Positions 9,925 through 18,691 of a stretch of 64,000 nucleotides of DNA are shown piece by piece. A program made the position numbers and the translations under genes. The notes below the pieces were generated by a model. It was not told where the DNA came from. It worked only from the letters and a program-made list of their open reading frames with translations, and did not search any database. Within the stretch, counting starts at the first letter, position 1, and each line of letters begins with the position of its first letter. Source of the DNA: Terriglobia bacterium (lineage in GTDB: Bacteria > Acidobacteriota > Terriglobia > Terriglobales > Acidobacteriaceae); NCBI GenBank assembly GCA_020073525.1, contig JAIQFA010000013.1:24579-88578 (forward strand), read 5' to 3'.

Positions 9925-12900
9925 TCAGAATTCCAATTTCAGCGCTAATTGGATCGACCGCGGACCGCCAATTTGATAAAGCGAGCTCAGGCTTCCGGTC
10001 TGGTTGAGTGTGGTGCCGGCCCGACCAAACAGGCTTGGACCCCACGGCAACTGGTTGTAGATGAAGCCGAAATTCGGGTGATTAAAGATGTTGAAAGCTT
10101 CTGCACGGAATTGCAGGTGAAGCCGCTCGTAAATCGGAAAGTTTCGGCGGATCGCCAAATTAGCCTGCCATGCCCCGAAGCCACGCGCGAAGTTACGCGG
10201 AACGTTCCCTTCCGTACCAGACGGAGGAAGTGTGAAGGCGTTGTAGTTTATGATGCGGCCTCCGGGATATTGCGAACCGTAGAGATACACTGGCTGCCCA
10301 CTGATCAGATCTGGGTGGAAGTTGAGATATCGTTGCGTCGCTGGATCGATCGTAGACTCGCCGATGATGTCTACGGGCAGTGCCGATCGAGCTGAAATAC
10401 GTGTATCAAGCGCCCAGTGCTTCAGTACCGCTGACGCCAGAGCGTTCGAGTAACGTCCCGGAACATCGTAAGTCACTGCCGCCTGGAAGTCGTGCCGAAT
10501 GTCTAGATCCGAGCTGGCTCGGAGCAGTTCGTAAAGCTGAAAGTTACTCGAGGCATCGTCGATGGAGTGGGACCACGTGTAGGAAGCCAGTGCCTGCAGG
10601 CCACGCGACAGGCTCTTCTGGTACTTCACCTGAAGCGAATTGTAATCTGAGCTCGCGAGGTTTGAAGTAAGCGTCAAGCCTCCAAACAGCGCAAAATTGG
10701 GATTCCCCAAAGCAGCAGGAAAATATTCGAATGAAGTCAGCAATTTTCGACTGCTTGAGGCGACGTAACTGACGGTCAATGTTTGCTGTGCTCCCAAGCC
10801 TTGCTCCACCGCAAAATTCCACTGCGCCGTGCGGGGAAGGCTGAGATTTGGAGCGAAAGCATAGATAGTTGCATCGTAGGGAGGTGCAACACTGGGTGGA
10901 GGAAGTGTAAGCTGTGCTGACGTCAGGGGGAAGGGTACGCCAAAGAGGTAACCACCCGACTGAAAACCGACCCCGGTGAACCCCTGTGAGCCCAGAGTAT
11001 TTCCCATGTCGTAAAACAGACCGAAACCTGTCCTTAGAACCGTCTCGTGACCAGGGGCTTGGCGCAACTGGTAGGCGAGCCCCACCCGTGGCGCAAAACC
11101 GTGCCAATCGGTATTCCAGAGCGGAGTACCAGCGGGAGCAAGCTTGGTGGTAGCGAGATTCGTAGTCTGGTCGACGGTATATGGTGACGGCCCGTTCAGA
11201 TTGCCCGGCGCAGGATTGATGTCCCAGCGAAGGCCTAGAGACAGTGAGAGCCGCGAAGTCGTTCTCCACTCGTCCTGAACGAAAGCCGAAAAGTTGTGAT
11301 ATATAGGCTCGACGGGAATAACTGTAAATACGAGGTTGGCAGCGAAGTCGGCGCTGTTCGCAAGCACCAAAGCCTCGCTGGAAAAATAGCCAGACTCCGA
11401 AGTCGTGATCGGATTTATGAAGGTGGTCAGCCTGCGCCAGTCCACGCCAAACTTCACTTGGTGGACGCCATGAGACCAGGAGTAGCTGTCCGTCACGTTG
11501 AATTGCCGCTGCGCATTGCGGTTCTCCCCTAGAAAAAGAGAAGGAAAGCCACCGTATTCGAGACCGAAAGCCAACTCTGTACCCAGAGGCGTGAGTGGTT
11601 GCCCATTTGGGCCTGGAAGATCGCTGATGTTGAGTGGAGTCGCGCCTCCAAAGTTCGTAGACGTAAAGCTGAAATTTGCTCTGTTCTGCGTGATATTGAA
11701 ACGCAGTTCGTTCGCTTGTGTTCCGGTGATCCGGCTGGTGGCTCCCAGAGTCAGGCTTCGCACACTGATGGCCGGGGTAGCTCTAGTTGACGAGCTTTGA
11801 GTCCAACCGCTGGAAGGGGAATCGGCGTATCTGCCAAAGAGTTTCAGTCTATCGCCGAAGCTGTGGTCGATGCGTATACTGACGTTGTCCAACGAAGAAG
11901 GGGCCGAGTACGCAAGGTTGTAGAAGGCGAGGCCATCATTCAGGCCGTCTTCCCCGCCATTCGGGATAGCGAAGGCGTTCAGGAAGGGCTGCAACGCCGC
12001 GGGTGCCTGCTGCCGCAAATTCATGTCAGGAACCAACGACTGATAGGAGGGTTGCGGTACCGTCAGGCGTAAGCCTTCATAGGAAAAGAAGAAAAACGTT
12101 TTGTCTTTGCCGTTGTAAAGACCCGGAATCACAATGGGCCCGCCGAGGGTGCCTCCGAAGTCATTCTGTCGCTCCGCCAATTTCGGGACCTGCGGCGTGG
12201 CATTATCATTGAACCAGTTATTGGCGTCCATCACGTCGTTGCGGAAGTAGTCGTAGGCGGTGCCATGCCAGTTATTCGCGCCGGAGCGCGTAGAAAAGGA
12301 GAACTGCCCGCCAGGCGTGCGGCCATATTCAGCGGAGTAATTGGAGGTACTGACGCGAAACTCCTGCAAGGCGTCGATAGAAACCATGCTCTGTGTCGTG
12401 CCCAAGACCGTTTCCCCGGGAACACTGCCTGAGAAGCCTGCCCCTCCAATAAAGTTACTCGGAACTGTTCCGGTGTTCGCGCTGACGCCATCCACTGTGA
12501 AGTAGTTTGCCTCGGTTCGTTGGCCATTGACGCTGATTTCACCGCCGTAACCGGGAATAGAAGCGACAGTGGGGACCTGGGCTACTCCGGGCGTAAGCGT
12601 CAACAGATCCTGAAAGCTTCTGCCGTTCAGTGGCATGCTCTCAACGAATTTGCGGTCAATGACAGTACTAACCGTGGCATCGGTCGTATTTACATTAGCA
12701 GCGTCAGCTGTCACCGTAATTGACTCGGAGAACGAGCCCACCTGAAGCACGAAGTTTCGCGACAAATTGTCTTGCACGTTCAGGACGATGCCCGTCACGG
12801 AAACGCTGCGAAACGACTGCTTGCGCACATTCATCAAATATTTTCCGGGCTTAACTGCCGAAAACGCGTAAAACCCTCCTTGATTTGTCTTCGTGGTCTG

Positions 12901-13104
12901 GACGATGTTCGTGTCCACGTTTTTGAGCTCGATTTCGACCTCGGGTACCACGGCTGCACTTTGGTCGGTCACCCGGCCTGACACCGAAGCCGATTCCGAC
13001 TGCCCAAACGCCCGGGCCGGCCCCAGCACCAGGCCAATCATGAGAAGAGCCAGAAATACTGCGGATGTGGCAGAGACGGCTCGAAGGCGATGAGATAAGT
13101 GCAC
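9925..13104 (-). CDS. Oar-like TonB-dependent receptor with carboxypeptidase-regulatory domain, module 1
   Basis: A 1059-residue outer membrane protein. The GTG at 13104 is preceded by GGGAGG at eight bases and gives a signal peptide (AVFLALLMIGLVLGPARAFGQ). The frame is open for 94 more codons upstream without a Shine-Dalgarno sequence. Residues about 32-115 form a carboxypeptidase-regulatory-like domain (SVSGRVTDQSAAVVPEVEI). A plug domain follows (NGRSFQDLLTLTPGV, SVNGQRTEANYFTVDG), then a long barrel ending GGPRSIQLALKLEF, with the terminal Phe expected for BAM-dependent assembly. It is a close paralogue of the receptor at 18692-21856. It lies downstream of an ECF sigma/anti-sigma pair and upstream of an Asp-box protein, so it is probably induced by that sigma factor. 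The ligand is unknown. Confidence 0.92.
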   Translation of the reverse strand: MHLSHRLRAVSATSAVFLALLMIGLVLGPARAFGQSESASVSGRVTDQSAAVVPEVEIELKNVDTNIVQTTKTNQGGFYAFSAVKPGKYLMNVRKQSFRSVSVTGIVLNVQDNLSRNFVLQVGSFSESITVTADAANVNTTDATVSTVIDRKFVESMPLNGRSFQDLLTLTPGVAQVPTVASIPGYGGEISVNGQRTEANYFTVDGVSANTGTVPSNFIGGAGFSGSVPGETVLGTTQSMVSIDALQEFRVSTSNYSAEYGRTPGGQFSFSTRSGANNWHGTAYDYFRNDVMDANNWFNDNATPQVPKLAERQNDFGGTLGGPIVIPGLYNGKDKTFFFFSYEGLRLTVPQPSYQSLVPDMNLRQQAPAALQPFLNAFAIPNGGEDGLNDGLAFYNLAYSAPSSLDNVSIRIDHSFGDRLKLFGRYADSPSSGWTQSSSTRATPAISVRSLTLGATSRITGTQANELRFNITQNRANFSFTSTNFGGATPLNISDLPGPNGQPLTPLGTELAFGLEYGGFPSLFLGENRNAQRQFNVTDSYSWSHGVHQVKFGVDWRRLTTFINPITTSESGYFSSEALVLANSADFAANLVFTVIPVEPIYHNFSAFVQDEWRTTSRLSLSLGLRWDINPAPGNLNGPSPYTVDQTTNLATTKLAPAGTPLWNTDWHGFAPRVGLAYQLRQAPGHETVLRTGFGLFYDMGNTLGSQGFTGVGFQSGGYLFGVPFPLTSAQLTLPPPSVAPPYDATIYAFAPNLSLPRTAQWNFAVEQGLGAQQTLTVSYVASSSRKLLTSFEYFPAALGNPNFALFGGLTLTSNLASSDYNSLQVKYQKSLSRGLQALASYTWSHSIDDASSNFQLYELLRASSDLDIRHDFQAAVTYDVPGRYSNALASAVLKHWALDTRISARSALPVDIIGESTIDPATQRYLNFHPDLISGQPVYLYGSQYPGGRIINYNAFTLPPSGTEGNVPRNFARGFGAWQANLAIRRNFPIYERLHLQFRAEAFNIFNHPNFGFIYNQLPWGPSLFGRAGTTLNQTGSLSSLYQIGGPRSIQLALKLEF

Positions 13105-13273
13105 GGGATATTCCTCCCTTTCAAGCAAGTATCCTTGGCGCTTGTGCTCTTTGTCCCAAGACACGAGAAGAATTATTACAGGGAGGTAAACTGCGATCGA
13201 AGATCGACCACGCGGAGTGACCACGGAGAGGAACCACGCGGAAGCTTCGGAACCGTTCATGCAGCGCGTGGTC

Positions 13274-14575
13274 CTACGGATGATTAGGCTGACCGCGCAA
13301 ATAGGCGTACATGAGATTCGGCCCTTTGGGATGCGCGGGGTCGCTGCCGGCGGGCTCAAGCGTGACAAAGACAGAATCGATCTCACTTAGAATTTTGGGA
13401 TCATTGCACTTGAACACCCAACGTCTCTGCGACTTATCATCCGAAAAAAAGATTCCGAGGTTCCGCACTTCCCTATCCCCGCCCTCCTTCTTAGCCCATA
13501 CGGAGTATTGGAGGGTGGCCTTCTGCATCTTTGCTTCGTTCAAATCGTAGGCATAAAAAAGGAGTGACTTGCCTTCTGTGAAGAAGATTCGTCCGAAGGC
13601 CGGCTGCGTCTTCCCCCGGGTATCGGTATCGACGACGTCCACGATATGAAGGTTTCGCGCAGCCATCAGATCCGAAACATCGCGCCCAACGGCGAGCAGT
13701 TGCCGCTCCTTGTCAAGGGCCGCGGTCCTATCTGCCAACTCCTGTGACAGGTCATGCATTCGCGACTGATCGGCGACCAAGGTTGTCTCCAGGTCGCCGG
13801 CATGCGCGTGCTCCTTCGCCGCCTCCTGCTGCGCACTGGCCACAGCAGTCTGAGAATCACCGAGCGCAAGCTCCGCTTTTGTCAACTGCGCTTCCAGAGC
13901 GTCGCGATCCGCCTGGAGCTTTTGCCGATCCTCTGACGCCAGTTCGATGGTCGTGCCGCGAGCAGCCAATTCGCCGTTCACTCTGTTTAGCTCGGTGTGC
14001 AATCGGTCGATCTGCTGCCGAAACGCCTGGTTGGTCTTCTCCAATTCCGCGACCCGCTGATCCGCAACCTCTTGGCCCAAGCGATTCGAAGATCCACTCC
14101 CGGTCGACCCAACTCTGTTCTCGACGCGCGCCAGAGATTGAGTGGAATTCCGGGTCCACGTTCGGTAAAAATGTCTTGCCGACAGCCCCACAACCATTAG
14201 CAGAGCAGCAGCTGCCGCCATTACCTGCGGCCGCCACCATAGCCGTCTCCGAAACGATAGCGAAAGAGTCGCAGGTTTCTGGATCTCCTGCTCCACATCC
14301 TCCGAAAAGTGGATGCCTTCCTGTTCCGCCCGCGCGAAGAATCTTCGAGTGAAGAGGTCTGAGTTCAAACATTCGTCTGCTTCTTCGGAAGACAGCGCGG
14401 CATTCTGTCCAGAGGATGCGAACTGCTGCGCGGCCACGCCCAGAAAGTCGTAATAGGCCTTCCGGCAAGCATCGCATTCCGACGCGTGCCGCTCCAGCTC
14501 TACGAGTTCCTCTGGCGACGCCTGACCAATACTCGCCGCAGCGCAGAGTTCTTGAAAATCTTCATGTCTCAGCAC
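13274..14575 (-). CDS. Membrane anti-sigma factor with zinc finger, coiled coil and RskA-like C-terminal domain, module 1
   Basis: A 433-residue protein. The N-terminal zinc-binding anti-sigma motif HASECDAC (H-x3-C-x2-C) is near residues 30-37. One transmembrane helix (VMAAAAALLMVVGLSA, about residues 120-136) is followed by a long coiled coil (about 175-290) rich in Q, E, L and A heptads. The C-terminal domain contains FGRIFFTEGKSLLFYAYDL and SVFVTLEPAG, the latter recalling the RskA (anti-sigma-K) C-terminal fold. The gene overlaps the ECF sigma gene by 14 bases, so the two are translationally coupled. The coiled coil could span the periplasm to contact the downstream receptor. The same architecture recurs in modules 2 and 3. 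Confidence 0.85.
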   Translation of the reverse strand: MLRHEDFQELCAAASIGQASPEELVELERHASECDACRKAYYDFLGVAAQQFASSGQNAALSSEEADECLNSDLFTRRFFARAEQEGIHFSEDVEQEIQKPATLSLSFRRRLWWRPQVMAAAAALLMVVGLSARHFYRTWTRNSTQSLARVENRVGSTGSGSSNRLGQEVADQRVAELEKTNQAFRQQIDRLHTELNRVNGELAARGTTIELASEDRQKLQADRDALEAQLTKAELALGDSQTAVASAQQEAAKEHAHAGDLETTLVADQSRMHDLSQELADRTAALDKERQLLAVGRDVSDLMAARNLHIVDVVDTDTRGKTQPAFGRIFFTEGKSLLFYAYDLNEAKMQKATLQYSVWAKKEGGDREVRNLGIFFSDDKSQRRWVFKCNDPKILSEIDSVFVTLEPAGSDPAHPKGPNLMYAYLRGQPNHP

Positions 14576-15227
14576 GAGTTACGTCTCCCAGTGGGACAAC
14601 CGATCGTTTCCCCTGTTCCTGCTGCGTTTTGGCTTCGAGGTAGCCGCGCAGGTGCTCCAGTCCCCGATAGTAATGATGGCGAACATTGGAAAATGTTTCC
14701 TTCCTCCGCCCCGCGATCTCCTTCAGTGTCAATCCTTCAAAGAAGAACATTTCAATGGTCTGCCTCTGCGCCTCCGGAAGCATGACCAGCACTTCGCCGG
14801 TCAGCCGCGTGTTTTCCTGGGTGGGCAAGCAAGCCAACCACAGGCTTTCCGAGTCCTCACCCGCGCTCAACTCCGCGTGCTTCTGAAAGCCGCGGACGGC
14901 CAGATAATTCCGGCGGTTCATACTTCGGCTGTAGGCGTATTGCAGAAGCCACACTTTAAGTGTCCCTCTGGCCGGGTCAAACTGTCCCGCTTTGCGATAG
15001 ATTTCGAGGAATACGGCTTGGGTCAGGTCTTCCGCTTCTCCTGCATCGCGCAGGATGCGCAGCGCTGTGGTATGGACAAGACGATGGTACCGTTTGAAGA
15101 GGATGGCAAACGAGTCGGCATTGCCCGCCTGTAACTCCTGCATCACGCCTTCGTCGCCGAGTGTCAGTAGCTCTGCGTACGAGACGTATTCTTGATCATC
15201 ACCCGAAGCCATGCCCGAAGCGTCCAT
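14562..15227 (-). CDS. ECF-type RNA polymerase sigma factor, module 1
   Basis: A 221-residue protein with sigma region 2 (SFAILFKRYHRLVHTTALRI, EAEDLTQAVFLEIYR) and region 4 (LPEAQRQTIEMFFFEGLTLKEIA, NVRHHYYRGLEHLR) separated by a linker. There is no region 3, which defines an ECF factor. It is the first gene of the module and overlaps the anti-sigma gene. An alternative start at Met6 is possible; neither start has a strong Shine-Dalgarno sequence. The expected role is activation of the downstream receptor and Asp-box genes, probably with autoregulation; no ECF promoter motif was proven. Confidence 0.92.
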   Translation of the reverse strand: MDASGMASGDDQEYVSYAELLTLGDEGVMQELQAGNADSFAILFKRYHRLVHTTALRILRDAGEAEDLTQAVFLEIYRKAGQFDPARGTLKVWLLQYAYSRSMNRRNYLAVRGFQKHAELSAGEDSESLWLACLPTQENTRLTGEVLVMLPEAQRQTIEMFFFEGLTLKEIAGRRKETFSNVRHHYYRGLEHLRGYLEAKTQQEQGKRSVVPLGDVTRAET

Positions 15228-15667
15228 AAACCAGACGGATCAGATGTCTATATCACAGAAAACAGGGCGAGAACGCGGAGAATATTTATTTCTTGCAGGT
15301 GGGACAAAGGCCGCCCACCGGCCGGTATACTCCCCGAAACCATCGAGGTAAGGGTCAGGTTATGTTGGCATTCCGCTATGGCAAAGTCGTTTGTCTCAAT
15401 TGCGACTCTTCTCAGCAATTCAGTTGTGCGGCGGTGAATCGGCCGTTGGCTTCTTCCGCTCGGACTCTTCTTTTTGTGTCAGTACCCAAGCGGTTTTCAT
15501 GGCTGTCCATCGAGCCGCGCGCGGTCAGCATCCGCGGGCGGCTTTACCCTGCAGGTCGAAAATAGCGATTCGCCCTTCGCCCAGAAAACCGATCGTTTCG
15601 TTTAAGGTTTCGCACTTTTGAAGCTCAGCGTTGTGTTGGTGAAGCCAATCGCATAAGTGGTTCTGAC
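15228..15667. other. Intergenic region between modules 1 and 2
   Basis: 440 bases upstream of the module 1 sigma gene and downstream of the cyanophycinase-like gene, both on the minus strand. Only short frames without a Shine-Dalgarno sequence are present. It must contain the promoter of module 1 and the end of the module 2 transcript, but no clear hairpin with a T-run was found. Confidence 0.5.
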
Positions 15668-16543
15668 CTACTTGCCCTTCTTCCAATCGAACCGATCTCC
15701 TGCCCGCAGTACCGACATCCGCATCCCACGCCCGGATTGCACTTCGCCCTTCGCCGCCTTGCCGACCTTCGTATGGCGCGCATCGATTACGATGACGCCG
15801 CCCTTGCCGAACACCTCGAAGCTATCGCCCGAAACGAGGATGGCAGTCTCCTCGTCGATCGCGATCCCAGGAAAGGCCGGATTGTCGAGCACGGCGGAGA
15901 CGAGCCGCGCAAAGCGCTGGCGCTTAACGAAATGCTGATCCGTGATCACCTCGGGCCAAAAGCCGAGTCCGGCGCCGATTTCGGTCCCGCCGCTCTTGAT
16001 CGCGGTAAGATCCGCCGTCTCTCCGCCCTTGATCATCAGTGCCGGCATCGCTGCTGCTCCGGCGCTCATCCCGCCGACCAATGCGCCCGCTGCATGCCGT
16101 CTGCGGATCGCGGCCATCACCGCGGGCGCACCGTCCATCCACTTCAATAGTGTCTTTTGGTCGCCGCCGTCGAAGAAGATGTAATCTGCCGCCTCCACCG
16201 CTGCGATGGCGGAACCTTCATCAGTCTCCAAGTCAAGCACGGTAACGTTGATAGCACCAGCATCAGTCCAGCTCTTCTTGAGCATCGCAACAAGAACGTC
16301 GTATTCGATCTCGCCTTTCGAATGCGGATGCAGGTTGCCTGTCGCATAGGCCACGACCACTACGCGCGAGCCCGGCCCGCCGCAGAGCTGGAGTCCCTTG
16401 GCCGTATACTCCTCGGGCGCGCCCCCCCCACCCTGGATGAGCAGCTTGCCATGACCAGGACCGTCGCAAGGCTTAGCAGCGAGGGCTGGCGTGGCGGTCG
16501 AGAGTGCGACGGCAAGCGTGAGGCAGAGCAAGGAAACACGCAT
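15668..16543 (-). CDS. Cyanophycinase-like peptidase (family S51 type), secreted
   Basis: A 291-residue protein starting at the ATG at 16543, preceded by TAGGAG. A signal peptide (MRVSLLCLTLAVALSTATPALA) suggests periplasmic or extracytoplasmic action. The nucleophile elbow is Ser160 in VGGMSAGAAAM, with the upstream FDGGDQ (124-129) and a downstream DQHF segment, a combination typical of cyanophycinases and alpha-aspartyl dipeptidases of clan PC. Cyanophycinases cut the backbone of multi-Arg-poly-Asp. It lies 31 bases after the Asp-box gene of module 2 in the same direction, so it is likely co-transcribed with the receptor. The true substrate may be another Asp-containing peptide. Confidence 0.88.
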   Translation of the reverse strand: MRVSLLCLTLAVALSTATPALAAKPCDGPGHGKLLIQGGGGAPEEYTAKGLQLCGGPGSRVVVVAYATGNLHPHSKGEIEYDVLVAMLKKSWTDAGAINVTVLDLETDEGSAIAAVEAADYIFFDGGDQKTLLKWMDGAPAVMAAIRRRHAAGALVGGMSAGAAAMPALMIKGGETADLTAIKSGGTEIGAGLGFWPEVITDQHFVKRQRFARLVSAVLDNPAFPGIAIDEETAILVSGDSFEVFGKGGVIVIDARHTKVGKAAKGEVQSGRGMRMSVLRAGDRFDWKKGK

Positions 16544-16574
16544 AACAGCTCCTAGTTTGGGAATATTTCGTTTC

Positions 16575-18497
16575 TCATCTCGGATTCGACTGTTTCGGCT
16601 TATCTGTGCTCTGTGCCTTCTCAACCCTGGCCGTCACTTTGAACTTGAAGCGCGGGCACTCCATCAGTTTAGAAGGTAGCTTGAATCGCCAAACGATCCC
16701 CTCGCTAATCGCACCAGGGGGGAGCGACTCGAAATCGCCAAGAGCATGAGCGTAATCGAAAACCGCGCCGACGCCCGCTTTGCCGTTGATCGCGTTGAGG
16801 AGCACGCCATCAAGCGGGTTCCGTTCCCCGGTGACAGGATTGAATACGGATCCAGTGAGCGAAGTTACCTCCACCTTGATCGGGCCGTAGATCGGTTTAC
16901 CCGACACGTTCTTCAGCCGGATCGGCAGCTCGACGGTTCCGGCTGGTGGAAACTCGCGCAATGGTTCCATCCACACTTCCACTTGTTCGCTTACGTCGGC
17001 TTCGACCAGCACTGATTTAGACTTCTCGGTGTTCGCCTTGTCGGGGCGCTCCACTCGCACACGCGCCGTCCATATCTGATGGGATCCGGTGCGACCATCG
17101 ATCCAGAAAGGATGGAACGTCCCGTCGCTGGCTGCAGTCATTCCCATGTAGTCTCGGTATGCCGACAGGCCGCCGGAGAACTTGCCGTAAGTACCAGTGA
17201 TCTCGACTCGAAACAAATTTCGCCCCAGGGCAGCAATGTCCGTGGGAAGCGAGGAGACCCGCACGGCAGGCAAGAAAGTCTCGCCACCGTCGACCGAGGC
17301 TGCGAGATATTGCTGCACCAGCACGCCATCATGTCCAGCGAGCGTGTCACGTGTGTCATACCAGGCTACAGCCAACGTGCCTTCGCTGTTCACCGCGAGG
17401 GTTGGCAAGAATTGATTGCCGATGTCGGGGGTCCCAGCGGAGATCATCTTCGGCTTGGCCCAGCTCTTTCCCCGGTCGGAAGAATACGACATCAAGATCC
17501 GCACGTTCCGGGGTGCGGGCTGATTCTCCTGGGGAAAGGGAAAGGCTGGGTCGTAATACTGTTCCGCCCAGACGATATAAAGGCGGTTTCGTAAGGGCCC
17601 ATCAGAGTTGTCAATTGCGAGATAGGGGAATACGTCTCCAGCGATCTCGCCGCCGCCCTGAAGTGTGAACTTCTGCGGAGAAGAAAAGGTGGCGCCACCA
17701 TCCGTCGATGTGGCGAACCAATAGTGATACCAAGCATAGATCGTTTTCGCCTCATCATTGGCTGCGAAATCCAGAAACGGGACCAAGAGCTCGCCATCGG
17801 TGAATAGCACCGGAGTCGTGGAGTTAAGGCGTCGCCCAGGCATGTTGTACGAGTTGGCCACATCAACCAGTCCAATCCAGGTTCGACCGTCATCGCTCGA
17901 GCGGTATACTCCGATGCGGTTGTTCTGCTTCTGCTCGCTCGTGACCGTCGCTTCAAGGTCCTCGTACATCCCGTTCATGTAAATGTTCCCTGCAAATCGG
18001 CCGTTGGTGTGATCCACCACGATTTGCTCACGATCGATGACGGTGAGATATGTAGGTTTGTCCCAAGTGACGCCACCGTCCTCCGAGCGGTAGAAGAGCG
18101 TCGCTTGCTTTGAATCCTTCACCCCGCCGGTCACAAAGTAGCCGGTCCCGGTTCGACCGTATGCGACTACTGGGTCGCCGCTAAAGGCTGCGGCTTCTGG
18201 ATAGATGATGGTATTCCAGCTATACCCGCCATCCCGACTGTAAAACCCTCTGCTTTCCTGATCCCCGAGTGGGTGCTTCGTCCGCTGAAGAATGCCCGAG
18301 CCCAACAGGTTTGACGGGTTGGTCGGATCCGCCGCGACCTGCAACTCATAATACTTCCCGTCGTCCCCTGAACTCACGAGCACGTTGGGACCAACCAAGA
18401 CACGTGCCTTCTGTTGTGCTGCTACGTTCACTACAACGATAAGTAGTCCGAGAATGATGGCATGCAGTTTGTGCATCAACCTTGCACGATTGCTCAT
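16575..18497 (-). CDS. Secreted Asp-box (BNR/sialidase-fold) protein, module 2
   Basis: A 640-residue paralogue of the protein at 7749-9656. The ATG at 18497 is chosen because AAGGAAGAAGAG precedes it and it gives a signal peptide (LHAIILGLLIVVVNVAAQ); the frame is open 38 codons further. Asp-box repeats visible are YSRDGGYSW, YRSEDGGVTW, YRSSDDGRTW, TSTDGGATF, YSSDRGKSW and SVDGGETF. Together they predict a six-bladed propeller. The C-terminal region (VSEQVEVWMEPLREFPPAGTVELP...) matches the equivalent part of the module 1 protein. The position after the receptor suggests that it binds or processes the same ligand at the cell surface. Enzymatic activity is not proven by the sequence. Confidence 0.85.
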   Translation of the reverse strand: MSNRARLMHKLHAIILGLLIVVVNVAAQQKARVLVGPNVLVSSGDDGKYYELQVAADPTNPSNLLGSGILQRTKHPLGDQESRGFYSRDGGYSWNTIIYPEAAAFSGDPVVAYGRTGTGYFVTGGVKDSKQATLFYRSEDGGVTWDKPTYLTVIDREQIVVDHTNGRFAGNIYMNGMYEDLEATVTSEQKQNNRIGVYRSSDDGRTWIGLVDVANSYNMPGRRLNSTTPVLFTDGELLVPFLDFAANDEAKTIYAWYHYWFATSTDGGATFSSPQKFTLQGGGEIAGDVFPYLAIDNSDGPLRNRLYIVWAEQYYDPAFPFPQENQPAPRNVRILMSYSSDRGKSWAKPKMISAGTPDIGNQFLPTLAVNSEGTLAVAWYDTRDTLAGHDGVLVQQYLAASVDGGETFLPAVRVSSLPTDIAALGRNLFRVEITGTYGKFSGGLSAYRDYMGMTAASDGTFHPFWIDGRTGSHQIWTARVRVERPDKANTEKSKSVLVEADVSEQVEVWMEPLREFPPAGTVELPIRLKNVSGKPIYGPIKVEVTSLTGSVFNPVTGERNPLDGVLLNAINGKAGVGAVFDYAHALGDFESLPPGAISEGIVWRFKLPSKLMECPRFKFKVTARVEKAQSTDKPKQSNPR

Positions 18498-18691
18498 TTG
18501 CTCTTCTTCCTTAATTGAGAATTGACAGTCGTAAATACAGCCTGGCACCTGGCGCCAAAACCCAGGACAAGCATCTAGTAGTGCAGGCGGTTCAAATCCG
18601 GCTTCACGCATGGCACACGCCGAGTCGGGGCGATTTCACTCCGAGCCGCTAACAGATCCGTGCATGACGGTCTCCCACCGGTTTTTCCATA

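Noticed and set aside
13206..13245. Short direct repeats of ACCACGCGGA and ACCACGGAG before the module 1 receptor
   Set aside because: Only two or three imperfect copies; not an array, and no function can be tied to them here.
18580..18610. GGTTCAAATCC-like T-loop suggesting a tRNA end
   Set aside because: The T-stem has a mismatch, no matching 5-prime acceptor strand lies 60-70 bases upstream and no anticodon arm can be drawn.
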